DNA from: Bacteroidales bacterium UBA2861
Lineage (GTDB): Bacteria; Bacteroidota; Bacteroidia; Bacteroidales; UBA932
NCBI GenBank assembly: GCA_002350615.1
Contig: DEFD01000040.1
Location: 1-64,000, forward strand
Direction: 5' to 3'
Length of the DNA: 64,000 bases
The position numbers and the translations under genes are program-made. Shown here piece by piece: positions 26,411-35,811 of this stretch (within the stretch, counting starts at the first letter, position 1; the number at the start of each line of letters is the position of its first letter). The notes beneath the pieces are model-generated. The model was given only the letters and a program-made list of their open reading frames with translations. It was not told the DNA's origin and did no database searches.

Positions 26411-28978
26411 TTAGAATTGTTGTCCTATTATGAAGTGGAACTGGCTTCCACCGTTGGTCTTGTCGTCGAATCCGTAACCCCAGTCGATACCCAGCAGACC
26501 GATCATCGGGAGGAACACCCTCACGCCGACACCGGCGCTGCGCTTGATCTGGAAAGGATTGAAAGTCTTGAGCCCGCTCCAGCAGTTTCCGGCTTCGGCG
26601 AAAGCCAGGGCGAATATCGTGGAGGAAGGCTGAAGTATGAGAGGATAACGGAGCTCGACGGTAAACTTGTCGTACACGTTACCTGCATAGGCATAACCGT
26701 TGGAATTGTACTGGGTCTGCTCGTAAGGGGTGAGAGAGTAGTTCTCGTAGCCTCGGAGAGGGATGATGTCGGAACCGTAGCGGGTGTAACCGGACATTCC
26801 GTCGCCACCCACGAGGAAGCTCTCGAAGGGAGAGTATCCCCAGTTCTTGTTGTAATAACCGAGATAACCGAACTGGAACTTGGTCATGAGCACCAGGTCT
26901 CCGATGAGTTTGGTGTAGTTGGCGGCGCTGAACTTGATCTTGTAGTATTCAATCCACTTGTAGCGGTCCGCGGAGCTCCAGGTATTGTAGTTGACATCCC
27001 TCCAGCTGTCCACGTCGATCCTCTTTCCGGAAGCGTCATAGCTGTATTTGCGGAAAAGCGAATATGGAGGAGTGAACTGCAGGGTGGTTGTGAATTCCGA
27101 ACCCTGACGGGGATATATCTGCTGGTCGGTCGAATTCCTCGTCAGCGTTACCGAAGCGCTGAGGTTATGGGACTTGCCGTCGTCGAAGAGGAAATAGCCG
27201 GAATACCAGTTGGTGAGCTTGTAAGTCTGCCAGCTAAGTCCGTAGTAGAGGACATGCCAGTTGTCAGGCCATTTGAGCCTGTGGCCGAGCGACGCCGAAA
27301 GGCCGTAAACCTCCATCATCCTGTCGTGACTGAATATATATAGATAGGTATTGGAGTTGGTCTGACGGGTGTAGTAGGCCGAAAGGTTGAGCGAAGTAGG
27401 CTTCTTGCCGGTAAGCCAGGGCTCAACGAAATTGGCGGAAACGGCCGTGTAGTATGTACCGTTGGTCTGGAAGCGGAAAGAGAGGGTCTGCGCGTCTCCG
27501 AGCGGCACCGGTCTCCATGCACCCTTTTCAAAGAAACGGTGGGTGCTGAAGTTGTTGAAGCTCACGCCCGCGGTGGCCACGAAGGTCCTTCCTCCCCATC
27601 CTCCGGAAAGTTCCAGCTGGCTGGAAGGCTTCTCCGTTACGTTATAGATGATGTCAACGGTGTTGTTGGCCTGGTTCGGCACGATTGAGTAACCGCCCTG
27701 ACCCATGATGGATTCAGCGTCGAACTGCCCCAGGGAGGCGATTTCACGGATGCTTCGTTCGAAATCGGTCTGGCTGAAGAGATAGCCCGGCTTGGTGAAG
27801 AGCTGCCGGCGCACCACCTTCTCGTTGGTGAGGTCGTTGCCGTTGATGACTATGTTGTTGAGCGTAGCCTGTTTGCCTTCGGATATGCGCATCTCCACGT
27901 CCACGGAGTCGTTCTGGATATTGGTCTCCACCGGAGTGACGTTGAAGAAAAGATAACCGTTGTCACGGTAGAGCTTGGAAACATCGTAGTCGCTCTGCTT
28001 GCCACCGCCGAAAAGGCGCTTCTCCATGGACACTACATCGTAAACATCGCCTTTCTTGATGGAAAGGATGCCGTCAAGGGCCTCGGAAGGATAGACGGAG
28101 TTTCCGGTCCAGCTGATGTCGCGGAAGTAGTATTTGTCGCCCTGTTCCAGGGTAAGGTCTATACCCATCCTGCCGGGTTTGATATAGTAGAGTGAATCCT
28201 TCACGATACGGGCGTCCCTGTAACCGGCCTCGTTGAAGGCGCTGATGAGGGTTTTCTTGTCGTTGGGATATTCCTTCGCGGAGAATTTCTTGGTATGGAA
28301 GAAGTTGTAGAATTTCTTGGACTTGGTCTTCTTCATGCTCCGCGCCAGCTTGTAATCGGAAAGTGATTTCTCTCCTATAAAGTTGATCTGCTGAACTTTA
28401 ACCTTGTCTCCCCTGTCCACGGCGAAGGTCACGCGCACCGCCGAACGGATAACTGAATCCGCCTTGACTTCGGGAGTGACTTCGCACTGCAGGAAGCCTT
28501 TCTCGGCATAGTAGCGCTTGATGATATCGGACGAAGTCCTGGCCACATATTCGGAGTATTCCCCTCCCCTTCGCAGGTTGAGGCGCTCCTGAAGGTCTTT
28601 CCGTTCGCCGGACTTGACGCCACGGAAATCCCATTTGGACACCCTGGGGCGCTCGGTCACGTTAATTACCAGCCAGACCTTGTCGCCCTCGATGCGGCCT
28701 ATGTTCATGGATACGTCTTCGAAATACCTCTGCAGCCAGAGACGCCTCACTATGGAGTTGATTTCTTCACCGGGGATCGTGATGTCCATCCCCTCCTGCA
28801 GACCGGTCAGCTGGATTATCTGGTTGGAGCTGAAGTAATTGTTGCCAACGACTTCGACTCCGCCCACCGTATATTTCCTGGGGCGGTTGTAATCCACCTC
28901 CGTGCCGGACTCCTGCGCAAAGGCCAAAACCGTGCAGCAGAGAAAGCTTACAAATATTGCCAGCCTCTTGAATATCAT
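26411..28978 (-). CDS. bamA: Outer membrane protein assembly factor BamA
   Basis: An 855-aa outer-membrane protein with a signal peptide (cleavage near VLAFAQ). Five POTRA-like repeats occupy about residues 30-450 (for example YTVGGVEVVGNNYFSSNQI and LEQGDKYYFRDISWTGNSVY). The remainder is a 16-strand barrel ending in the aromatic-terminated HFIIGQQF, with the conserved Omp85 motif near GVRVFLPMIGLLGIDWGYGF. It inserts beta-barrel proteins into the outer membrane. BamD is encoded elsewhere in the window (52363). The uppS stop lies 4 bases upstream and ompH follows. Confidence 0.97.
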   Translation of the reverse strand: MIFKRLAIFVSFLCCTVLAFAQESGTEVDYNRPRKYTVGGVEVVGNNYFSSNQIIQLTGLQEGMDITIPGEEINSIVRRLWLQRYFEDVSMNIGRIEGDKVWLVINVTERPRVSKWDFRGVKSGERKDLQERLNLRRGGEYSEYVARTSSDIIKRYYAEKGFLQCEVTPEVKADSVIRSAVRVTFAVDRGDKVKVQQINFIGEKSLSDYKLARSMKKTKSKKFYNFFHTKKFSAKEYPNDKKTLISAFNEAGYRDARIVKDSLYYIKPGRMGIDLTLEQGDKYYFRDISWTGNSVYPSEALDGILSIKKGDVYDVVSMEKRLFGGGKQSDYDVSKLYRDNGYLFFNVTPVETNIQNDSVDVEMRISEGKQATLNNIVINGNDLTNEKVVRRQLFTKPGYLFSQTDFERSIREIASLGQFDAESIMGQGGYSIVPNQANNTVDIIYNVTEKPSSQLELSGGWGGRTFVATAGVSFNNFSTHRFFEKGAWRPVPLGDAQTLSFRFQTNGTYYTAVSANFVEPWLTGKKPTSLNLSAYYTRQTNSNTYLYIFSHDRMMEVYGLSASLGHRLKWPDNWHVLYYGLSWQTYKLTNWYSGYFLFDDGKSHNLSASVTLTRNSTDQQIYPRQGSEFTTTLQFTPPYSLFRKYSYDASGKRIDVDSWRDVNYNTWSSADRYKWIEYYKIKFSAANYTKLIGDLVLMTKFQFGYLGYYNKNWGYSPFESFLVGGDGMSGYTRYGSDIIPLRGYENYSLTPYEQTQYNSNGYAYAGNVYDKFTVELRYPLILQPSSTIFALAFAEAGNCWSGLKTFNPFQIKRSAGVGVRVFLPMIGLLGIDWGYGFDDKTNGGSQFHFIIGQQF

Positions 28979-28982
28979 TCCT

Positions 28983-29666
28983 TTACTTATCTATTTTTCC
29001 ATAGCGGCGCTTGCGCGAAGCGAACTCCTGCAGAGCGGCCGAAAGGTTCTCCTTTCTAAAATCAGGCCAAAGTGTATCCGTGAATACGAATTCCGAATAA
29101 GCAGCCTGCCACAAAAAATAATTGCTGATGCGCTTTTCCCCGGAAGTGCGGATGATAAGGTCCGGATCCGGTATGCCCGCCGTAACCAGGAAGGGCTCCA
29201 GGTCATGCGCTCCGGCTTCCGCCATCCTGAGGGCCGCCTGCTGTATGTCCCACTTCCCGCTGTAACTGAGCATTATTATCAGCGTAAGTCCGGTATTGGC
29301 GGCCGTGGCCCGCTCTATATTGGAGATGGCTTCGTCAAGTTCCGGAGAAAGCCTTGCCCTGTTGCCAAGCACCCGGAAGCGCACCCCGTTCTTCATGAGG
29401 GTGTCGAACTCTTCCTCCATGGACTTGAACATCAATTTCATAAGGGTCGAGACCTCCTGCTCCGGCCTGCCCCAGTTTTCCTCCGAGAAGGCGAAGAGCG
29501 AAAGATATTTAACGCCGAGCTCGGCACAGCCTTCGGTGACGGCGCGCACGCTTTCCACACCCGCGGCATGGCCGTAAACACGTTCCTTGCCACGTTCCTG
29601 GGCCCAGCGGCCGTTCCCGTCCATTATAATGGAGACATGCACCGGTATTTTCTCTGGCTTGATCAT
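28983..29666 (-). CDS. uppS: Isoprenyl transferase (undecaprenyl diphosphate synthase)
   Basis: A 227-aa cis-prenyltransferase that makes the C55 lipid carrier for peptidoglycan and O-antigen synthesis. The catalytic start IIMDGNGRWAQERGKERVYGHAAG, SLFAFSEENWGRP and the C-terminal PDLIIRTSGEKRISNYFLWQ are all present. Its start overlaps the nadK stop by 4 bases and it ends 4 bases before bamA, so lipid-carrier and outer-membrane assembly genes are translationally linked. Confidence 0.97.
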   Translation of the reverse strand: MIKPEKIPVHVSIIMDGNGRWAQERGKERVYGHAAGVESVRAVTEGCAELGVKYLSLFAFSEENWGRPEQEVSTLMKLMFKSMEEEFDTLMKNGVRFRVLGNRARLSPELDEAISNIERATAANTGLTLIIMLSYSGKWDIQQAALRMAEAGAHDLEPFLVTAGIPDPDLIIRTSGEKRISNYFLWQAAYSEFVFTDTLWPDFRKENLSAALQEFASRKRRYGKIDK

Positions 29667-30484
29667 CCTTCGTTGCTGTTTCTGACATCCTTGCCCCAGA
29701 AGAGCCTGTCCTTGAGGGCGTCTATGAAATTATCGCCTTCCAGGCAGACTTTCTTAAGCTTGAAGGGAGCCTGGCGGATTTCCACCTCGACGCCTTCCGG
29801 CAATGTATAATCGCGGTTGTCCACGCTCAGGAGCGCCTTGCCGCTACGGGACCGGGCTGTAAGGCTTATGCATGAAGATGCAGGCAATACCACGGGACGG
29901 AGGTTCAGATTGTGCGGAGCCACCGGAGTGAGCAGCAGCACGCTGGAAGCGGGCAGGCAGATGGGGCCGCCGGCGCTGAGGCTATAGGCGGTGCTGCCGA
30001 TGCTCGTGGCAACGATGAGGCCGTCCGCCCAGTAAGCGGGAAGCCGGACTCCGTCGATGGAAACGTCCACCCCGAGCGTTCCTGCGTCGCTGCGGTGAAG
30101 TCCCGCCTCGTTTACCGCATAGGGCCAGAAGTCTTCTATATCGGCACCGTGGACGCTCACTTGAAGCATGGTGCGCTCCTTGACGCTGTAATTGCCTGAA
30201 GTCAGATGGGCCGCAACGTCCTCAATCCTGTGGCTGGAAAGGAAGCCGAGCCTGCCGAGATTGACGCCGAGAATGGGGATTCCGGCATCGGCTACACGGT
30301 GGGCGGCACTCAGGAAGGTTCCGTCCCCGCCGAAACTGAGCAGAAGGTCGGTCCCCTGCTGCACGCAGTTCCTGCAGTGGATTTCATACACCTCGACTCC
30401 CGCCTGCCTCAACTGCGAAAGCAGCGCCGCAATGCGTGAATCGCCGCGAAGCTCATCCTTTTTTATGAAAAATGCTACCTTCAT
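29663..30484 (-). CDS. nadK: NAD kinase
   Basis: A 273-aa enzyme that phosphorylates NAD to NADP. The signature GGDGTFLSAAHRV (about 55-67) and the Gly-rich site VNLGRLGFLS followed by DGLIVATSIGSTAYSLSAGGP are intact. Usual family length. First gene of the nadK-uppS-bamA-ompH-korA-korB-gdhA chain; placing it with an NADP-dependent glutamate dehydrogenase at the far end is suggestive. A -7 box lies 14 bases upstream of the start. Confidence 0.97.
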   Translation of the reverse strand: MKVAFFIKKDELRGDSRIAALLSQLRQAGVEVYEIHCRNCVQQGTDLLLSFGGDGTFLSAAHRVADAGIPILGVNLGRLGFLSSHRIEDVAAHLTSGNYSVKERTMLQVSVHGADIEDFWPYAVNEAGLHRSDAGTLGVDVSIDGVRLPAYWADGLIVATSIGSTAYSLSAGGPICLPASSVLLLTPVAPHNLNLRPVVLPASSCISLTARSRSGKALLSVDNRDYTLPEGVEVEIRQAPFKLKKVCLEGDNFIDALKDRLFWGKDVRNSNEG

Positions 30485-30498
30485 AGCCCTATAGCCTA

Positions 30499-30506
30499 CA
30501 AAGATA
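30499..30506 (-). promoter_or_regulatory. -7 box TATCTTTG for the nadK operon
   Basis: A full TAnnTTTG match with TTG 18 bases further upstream. The leader should be about 8-10 nt. Confidence 0.6.
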
Positions 30507-30554
30507 GTACTTTATTTTTAATGCCAAGGCCCCCGATGTATTCATTATTATTCC

Positions 30555-30562
30555 TATATTAG
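30555..30562 (+). promoter_or_regulatory. -7-like box TATATTAG
   Basis: One mismatch to TAnnTTTG. The same octamer is found in front of the AraC-type gene (11553-11560). It lies 16 bases before the ATG of the small lipoprotein gene. Confidence 0.35.
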
Positions 30563-30578
30563 CGATCTGTTAAAGAAG

Positions 30579-30971
30579 ATGCTGCTTTGCGCGGCCGCCG
30601 TCTTGGCAGTTGCCTGCACCCATGAACAGGCTTCCGATTTCAGGATGATGATCCGCCTGGCATGGCATGAGGAACACGCCACCAAGATGGCTCTTGCAGC
30701 CGACAAGATGCGGGCAGCCGGAATTATCCCTTCCATGCAGGAAGTGGTTCTCGGGCATGGCGACGGTATGACGGTCTTCGACGTAATGGAGGATTCCACC
30801 ATTCATTGGGGAACCATGGTCGGCCCGGACGGCAGGCGGCCCAGGCTCGTATTGAAACGGAAAGGCCATCGCGACCGTACTCTCAAAACCGTACGTGATG
30901 GCGATGACCTTATCGTAAGCGTTCCCGGCCTTGACGCCTGGAAATTCGCATGGATTGCGCTCAGCCGCTAG
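30579..30971 (+). CDS. Small putative lipoprotein of unknown function
   Basis: A 130-aa protein I do not recognise. It begins with a hydrophobic stretch and a lipobox-like AVACTH (Cys13), so it is likely a lipoprotein. The chosen ATG gives an n-region without a positive charge, which is unusual; two lysine codons lie directly upstream in frame, preceded by TTA and CTG, so initiation at CTG is conceivable. The mature part is mixed alpha/beta with many charged residues. Its stop codon and that of the opposing oxidoreductase gene share the tetranucleotide CTAG, each strand reading TAG from it. Confidence 0.65.
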   Translation: MLLCAAAVLAVACTHEQASDFRMMIRLAWHEEHATKMALAADKMRAAGIIPSMQEVVLGHGDGMTVFDVMEDSTIHWGTMVGPDGRRPRLVLKRKGHRDRTLKTVRDGDDLIVSVPGLDAWKFAWIALSR

Positions 30972-32359
30972 ACTTTCTCCTTGCGGCCGGACCGGCGGCT
31001 GCGTTCGCAGGCGAAGCCCATCAGATGACTTTCCATCGACACATTGATGTCGCTGGAAAGCTTGCCCGGGTCATGGGCAGCCACTGCTTCCACGAAGTCG
31101 CGGACGAGTCCCAGATCCCCTCCGCCATGACCGGCGTCGGCGTATTCGGGAATTTCGGAGACCTTCTTGTTCCAAATTTCAGGCGTGCTTGACAGGAAAT
31201 TCCATACGCGGAACTCCTTCATGTCTCCCTCTATATATCCGAGCGTACCCATAATCCTGGTGCGGCGTCCTCCTTCCGGAGTGAAGGCGTCCATGGTGAA
31301 CGACGCGGTGACTCCGTCTTCGAACAGCAGGTTGGCCACATAGTGGTCCGGCTGGTTGTTGTCGCAGTGGAACACGCAGCGGGCATACTTGTCGTAATTC
31401 GGATCCTTCAGGCGGCTCATGATTAATTCGGGATCGCGCTTCCCGTCGAGGTCGAATACTCCCAGATGCCTTTTCTGCTTGGTGTAGATGGTAACCGCAT
31501 TGTAGGGGCAGGTAGCTGCGTGCGGACAGGGCTGCGTACAATAGGCAGGGGCATCCTTGGGAGCGTTCTCCTCCTTGAAATAGTAGAGCCCTCCGTCGGC
31601 GCTGGCCGTCTTGCAGGGCTTGTCGATGAGCCAGCGCAGGATGTCCAGGTCGTGGCAGGATTTCGCCAGGATGATAGGGGTGCTGGTGTCCGAGTTCCTC
31701 CAGATGCCGCGCACATAAGAATGGGCCATATGCTCATAGCGGATGGGCTCCATATGCTGGATGCTCACGATGTCGCCTATCACGCCGCTGCGAAGGACCT
31801 CGTGCAGGGCGATGAAATACGGTGCATAACGCAGCACGTGGCACACGGCGACTATCCTTCCCGTCTTGTTGGCCTTGTCCCGGATGGCCTTGCATTCCTT
31901 CGCAGTGGGTGCAACAGGCTTTTCCAGAAGGATGTCGTAGCCGAGTCCGAGAGCAGCCATGCAGGGTTCGTAATGAAGATGATCCGCGGTGGCGATGACC
32001 ACGGCGTCGGCCAGTTTCTTTCCGGTGGCGAACAGGTCCTTGAAATCCGCGAAACGCATTTCGTCAGGTACGCCGTGCTTGTCGCCCAGACGGTTCCTGC
32101 GGTGATCCTGCGGGTCCGCGACGCCGACGACCTTCATGGCTGCGGGGAACTTTTCCGCATAGCGGGCATAAACGCTCCCGCGGTTTCCGCAGCCTACTAT
32201 GATTACACTTATCTGCCTGTCGGTCTTAGCTCCCAGAGGGCGTATGGGCAGGTCAAGGCTCTTGAGTGGTTCGGCGTTCGCCGCAGACAGGAGCGGCGAA
32301 GATATTGCCGCTCCCGCTGCCGCGATTCCGATATTCCTTAGAAAATCTCGTCTTTGCAT
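30968..32359 (-). CDS. Tat-exported Gfo/Idh/MocA family oxidoreductase
   Basis: A 463-aa protein. The N-terminus MQRRDFLRNIGIAAAGAAIS is a twin-arginine signal, so the folded enzyme is exported to the periplasm. A Rossmann domain follows (IIVGCGNRGSVYARYAEKFP, then VVGVADPQDHRRNR) with the family motif LLEKPVAPTAKECKAI around residue 145. The C-terminal domain binds substrate. Members of this exported subgroup act on glycosides or cyclitols with tightly bound NAD(P). Three cysteines in YCTQPCPHAATCPY (about 270) could bind a metal. It may belong to the neighbouring SusCD locus: the gap to that locus is only 41 bases, but it has its own -7 box. Confidence 0.9.
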   Translation of the reverse strand: MQRRDFLRNIGIAAAGAAISSPLLSAANAEPLKSLDLPIRPLGAKTDRQISVIIVGCGNRGSVYARYAEKFPAAMKVVGVADPQDHRRNRLGDKHGVPDEMRFADFKDLFATGKKLADAVVIATADHLHYEPCMAALGLGYDILLEKPVAPTAKECKAIRDKANKTGRIVAVCHVLRYAPYFIALHEVLRSGVIGDIVSIQHMEPIRYEHMAHSYVRGIWRNSDTSTPIILAKSCHDLDILRWLIDKPCKTASADGGLYYFKEENAPKDAPAYCTQPCPHAATCPYNAVTIYTKQKRHLGVFDLDGKRDPELIMSRLKDPNYDKYARCVFHCDNNQPDHYVANLLFEDGVTASFTMDAFTPEGGRRTRIMGTLGYIEGDMKEFRVWNFLSSTPEIWNKKVSEIPEYADAGHGGGDLGLVRDFVEAVAAHDPGKLSSDINVSMESHLMGFACERSRRSGRKEKV

Positions 32360-32381
32360 AAGTTTAAAAAATCGTTCTCAA

Positions 32382-32389
32382 CAAATCTA
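32382..32389 (-). promoter_or_regulatory. -7 box TAGATTTG for the oxidoreductase gene
   Basis: A full TAnnTTTG match 22 bases upstream of the start, within the 41-base gap behind the beta-helix gene. It allows expression independent of the large upstream locus. Confidence 0.5.
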
Positions 32390-32400
32390 ATGAATAATTA

Positions 32401-35400
32401 TCAGTTTTGGAAGGCTCCGGGCCAGATTGCGTCCGTGTCGGCGCTTCCGCGTGCATTGCCGCGCTGGTCCTTGTCAAGACCGTCCACGCTCTGGAGCCAG
32501 GTGTAGAAGTCGGCATTTGCCGCCTGGATCTTGGCCTTCACGTCGCCGCGGGTGTTCATTGTTGTGGGATTGCCGGTAGCGAGCGTTCCGTTCCAGTTCC
32601 AACCGCTCTTGTATTCCTGACCTGCAGTGCTATTTGCGGCCCAGACAAGGCCTCCGAAATAGCCGGCAGTGCCGAGCCAGTCGGTGCCGTTATAAGTATC
32701 GGTGCCCGGAGTATTGGTCGCCGTGTTAAGTGGACTGAGTTTGTTGGAGTAGAGGTACATAGTTCTGGAGTTTGTATCACCATCGAGCAGTGAATAATAC
32801 CCGGACACAGTATTTGCAATGATATTGTTTATGAAATAATATGTACTGCCCGCGGCTTCCATCCTTACGAGTGAACCTCCGGTTTGGTTGCCGCTCTTGT
32901 TGGCAGTGATTCCTATAATGCTGTTGTTGGATATTACTGAAGGGGTGGTTGCAATACTCATCCAGGAAAGACCTGCCGCAGCCTGTGTACCGCAGCCCTT
33001 GTTGTTACGGAAAGAGCAGTTATTTATACCGAATTCTTTGATTTTGTACACGAATATGCAGCATCCATTGTTCCCGTAAGTACTGTTTCCTTCGAATGAA
33101 CAGTCATTGACATAAAGAGTAGGATTGCCTGTCTTATTATCGTAACAGCGGATGGCTGCGGCCTGTCCTGCAACGTTGTCAATAAAGGCGCACTTGTCGA
33201 TCCTTACGTCAATATAGTTGAATGAGGTATAACTCGTGTGAGAAATAGCAATGGCTCCGCCTCGTGGATCGAAACTCTTCTCATATGCCGTATAGTTTCC
33301 GATGAATTTTGAATTGGAAACAACAGCGGTACCTCTTATCTCCGAGCCCGTCTGTCCATATTCCAGGTTCAATCCTCCGCCGCAGCCGTTGTTGCTTGTC
33401 GCCGTAGTGTAATTGCCGTCGAATACGCACCCGTCGATAGTGCAGGTTCCGGAGGTCTTGGAATCTACGGCTCCGCCTTTTGTCGTACTATAATTGCCTT
33501 TGAAGGTAGAATTCTCTATAGTAAGATTGCTCTTGCAGGTCTTGTAAATCCCGGAGCCGCTGGATGTCTCGCCGTTACCGTCATTGCTCACTCCGATAGC
33601 TCCGCCTCCGCTCACGCTCACATTCGCTTCGAAAGTGGAGTTGCCATACACGTGAAGAGTGTTCTGGCAGTCGCCTTCGCCGCCGATATAGATTGCACCG
33701 CCATATCCGCTGCCAATGGAGTTTCCGGTGAAAGTACAGTGGTTGATGTCAAGATTCGTATTCTGATAGTTGGCAATGGCACCGCCGTGTTTCATGGCAC
33801 TGTTGCCGGTGAATGTCGTATTGCTGATCGTTATGGTCTTTCCGGCCGCCTGTGCCATCCTGATTGCACCGCCTCCGCCGCCGACGCTGATGCTGTTGTT
33901 CTTGAACGTGCAGCCGTCGATGCTGAAGGTGCCGGCCGCGGTGCTTTCATTGTTCTTGCTGCCTCCGGCAAGATAGATGATACCTCCGTTGGCACTTACA
34001 TTGTCTTCGAAGTTGCATCCGTTCCTGAATGTGACGTCAAATGTCACCACAGGATGATTGGCGACTGTCCCCATAACGACAGCACTGCCATATTTGGTAT
34101 TGTTTCCTTTGAACTGGCAATTGTCGAATTCCACGTTTCCTCCGGTAACGTAAACGGAACCGCTTCCGACTTCTGAAGTATTGGAAAGGAACTGGCAGTT
34201 GTCTTTGAACGTAGCTTTTATCGATGCAACGTTTGCTACCATTACTGCCGCTCCGCCGCCGTTGGAACTGCTGATAGTATTGTTCTCGAATTTGCAGCCG
34301 CTGAATGTGGCCGTGCCGTTGCCGATCTTCACTGCTCCGGCGTCGGCGGTGGATGAGTAGGTGATTCCTTCATTCCCGCTGAATGTACAGCCTGTGAAAG
34401 TGCAGGTGGTTGAAGCGTTATCGATATTCACTGCCGAACCCGCTCCGGCCTTATTGTTCGTAAATACGCAGTTGTTGATGTAGTTGGTACCGGCATTGTT
34501 GAGAATAAGGCTGGCGCTGATACGCTTGTTCGAATTACCTGTGAAAGTGCAGCCGTTGAGCGTAACTTCCTGGTCTCCGGAAGAGGGCTTGGAAAAAACA
34601 AGTATACCCCTTCCTGACTGATTCAAATTGCGGCCGGTAAAGGTGACGTCCGAGATACTGATCTTGCCCGCGATGCCGAAGACGATAAGGGAAGAAGTCA
34701 CTGTGTCGGCAGCGCAGGTGATAACTGAATTTCCTCCCGGGGAGAATATGTTGATGTCCCTTCCGCCTTTTTCTCCGACGGTGGCGTATTGGCTGCCGAA
34801 ATTATATGTGCCGTCCGCCAGGGAAATATTGAACGGAGCATCCGGGGTCTTGAGCTCGGGAACTTCGGGATTGCTGGCTTTGAGCCAGGCGATGAGTTCC
34901 GCCGTACCCCAGGCATTCTCGGAAGAACTTCCGTCCTTGGTGCCTGATCCTTCAGGGCTTGCGAAATAGCTGATGATGGTTGCGTCGTCCAGGGCACCTG
35001 TGCTCAGCACTTCGCCGCGGGCGAGGGTATGCTCTTTCTTCAGATCTACCTGGGAAATCTCAGTTCCTTCGGCATCGCTGAATTTCACGTTCACTCCGGA
35101 AGTGAAATCGAGTCCGGGAAGCACTGCAATGGCGCAGGGACCTACCGAGAGGCCGGAAGCCATCACGCTGGAAGCGGTCTCGCTGAAAGTGCCGAGCACC
35201 GCCTCGCCGGCTTCGCTGAAACTAACGGGAACTTTGCCGCAGAGGGCCTGTCCTTCGGCGGAAACGGTCACGCGGCCGACTCCCGCACCGGTAATGTCGG
35301 TGAGGATGTAGGAGCACACGTTCTTGAAGGCGAAACTTGCCTGCTCCACGGTGCTGCGTGCCACGGCGATGTTGGCCGAAGCGAACTGCCCGTTCTGTAC

Positions 35401-35781
35401 TGCAGGTACGTTCACGCTGAGGCTGCCGTCGGAGAAACTCTCGAATGCTCCTGCGGGGTACACTGCGTAGAGCGTGGTAACACCTTCGGGCACGCTCACC
35501 GTGAAAGTGGTGCTTGCTCCGTCGCTCTCCGCCTGGGCGATTGCGAAGTCCGAACTGCCGCCGCCCCAGACAATCTTGATTTCATCGCCTTCAACCCAGC
35601 GGATCTGGCGTTTGCCTTCAACAGGCTCGCCGAGGCTTGTCTTGGTGCCTTCGCTTGCGGCACTGATGGTGACAGTCACGAAACCATCTTTTTCAGGCCC
35701 CTTCCCTTCCTTGTTTTCCTTGGCACAGGAAAATGCGAGAAGGAACGCTGCAGTTGCCAATAAGAATAATCTTGTTTTCAT
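32401..35781 (-). CDS. Fimbrillin-like and right-handed beta-helix surface lipoprotein
   Basis: A 1126-aa protein with a lipoprotein signal (Cys19 in AFSCAKE). Residues about 30-275 resemble fimbrillin-type domains (TKTSLGEP, then IRWVEGDEIKIVWG). From about 290 on it is a repetitive beta helix with at least fifteen turns marked by GGAI, FTGN and NSxFxGN-type motifs, as in Pmp-like and choice-of-anchor-Q proteins. Near the C-terminus DQRGNARGSADTDAIWPGAF closes the helix. Asn, Ser, Gly and Thr are abundant. Beta helices of this kind either bind or cleave polymers; no catalytic set is evident. It is the last gene of the sigma/FecR/SusCD locus. The middle of the gene is richer in A and T than the flanks. 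Confidence 0.85.
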   Translation of the reverse strand: MKTRLFLLATAAFLLAFSCAKENKEGKGPEKDGFVTVTISAASEGTKTSLGEPVEGKRQIRWVEGDEIKIVWGGGSSDFAIAQAESDGASTTFTVSVPEGVTTLYAVYPAGAFESFSDGSLSVNVPAVQNGQFASANIAVARSTVEQASFAFKNVCSYILTDITGAGVGRVTVSAEGQALCGKVPVSFSEAGEAVLGTFSETASSVMASGLSVGPCAIAVLPGLDFTSGVNVKFSDAEGTEISQVDLKKEHTLARGEVLSTGALDDATIISYFASPEGSGTKDGSSSENAWGTAELIAWLKASNPEVPELKTPDAPFNISLADGTYNFGSQYATVGEKGGRDINIFSPGGNSVITCAADTVTSSLIVFGIAGKISISDVTFTGRNLNQSGRGILVFSKPSSGDQEVTLNGCTFTGNSNKRISASLILNNAGTNYINNCVFTNNKAGAGSAVNIDNASTTCTFTGCTFSGNEGITYSSTADAGAVKIGNGTATFSGCKFENNTISSSNGGGAAVMVANVASIKATFKDNCQFLSNTSEVGSGSVYVTGGNVEFDNCQFKGNNTKYGSAVVMGTVANHPVVTFDVTFRNGCNFEDNVSANGGIIYLAGGSKNNESTAAGTFSIDGCTFKNNSISVGGGGGAIRMAQAAGKTITISNTTFTGNSAMKHGGAIANYQNTNLDINHCTFTGNSIGSGYGGAIYIGGEGDCQNTLHVYGNSTFEANVSVSGGGAIGVSNDGNGETSSGSGIYKTCKSNLTIENSTFKGNYSTTKGGAVDSKTSGTCTIDGCVFDGNYTTATSNNGCGGGLNLEYGQTGSEIRGTAVVSNSKFIGNYTAYEKSFDPRGGAIAISHTSYTSFNYIDVRIDKCAFIDNVAGQAAAIRCYDNKTGNPTLYVNDCSFEGNSTYGNNGCCIFVYKIKEFGINNCSFRNNKGCGTQAAAGLSWMSIATTPSVISNNSIIGITANKSGNQTGGSLVRMEAAGSTYYFINNIIANTVSGYYSLLDGDTNSRTMYLYSNKLSPLNTATNTPGTDTYNGTDWLGTAGYFGGLVWAANSTAGQEYKSGWNWNGTLATGNPTTMNTRGDVKAKIQAANADFYTWLQSVDGLDKDQRGNARGSADTDAIWPGAFQN

Positions 35782-35811
35782 ATCGTAGTCGTTTTTATTA
35801 GTTTGACAATG

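Noticed and set aside
33000..34700. Apparent repeat array that could suggest a CRISPR or microsatellite
   Set aside because: The repetition is at the protein level (GGAI, FTGN turns of a beta helix); the DNA units vary in length and sequence and lie in one open frame.
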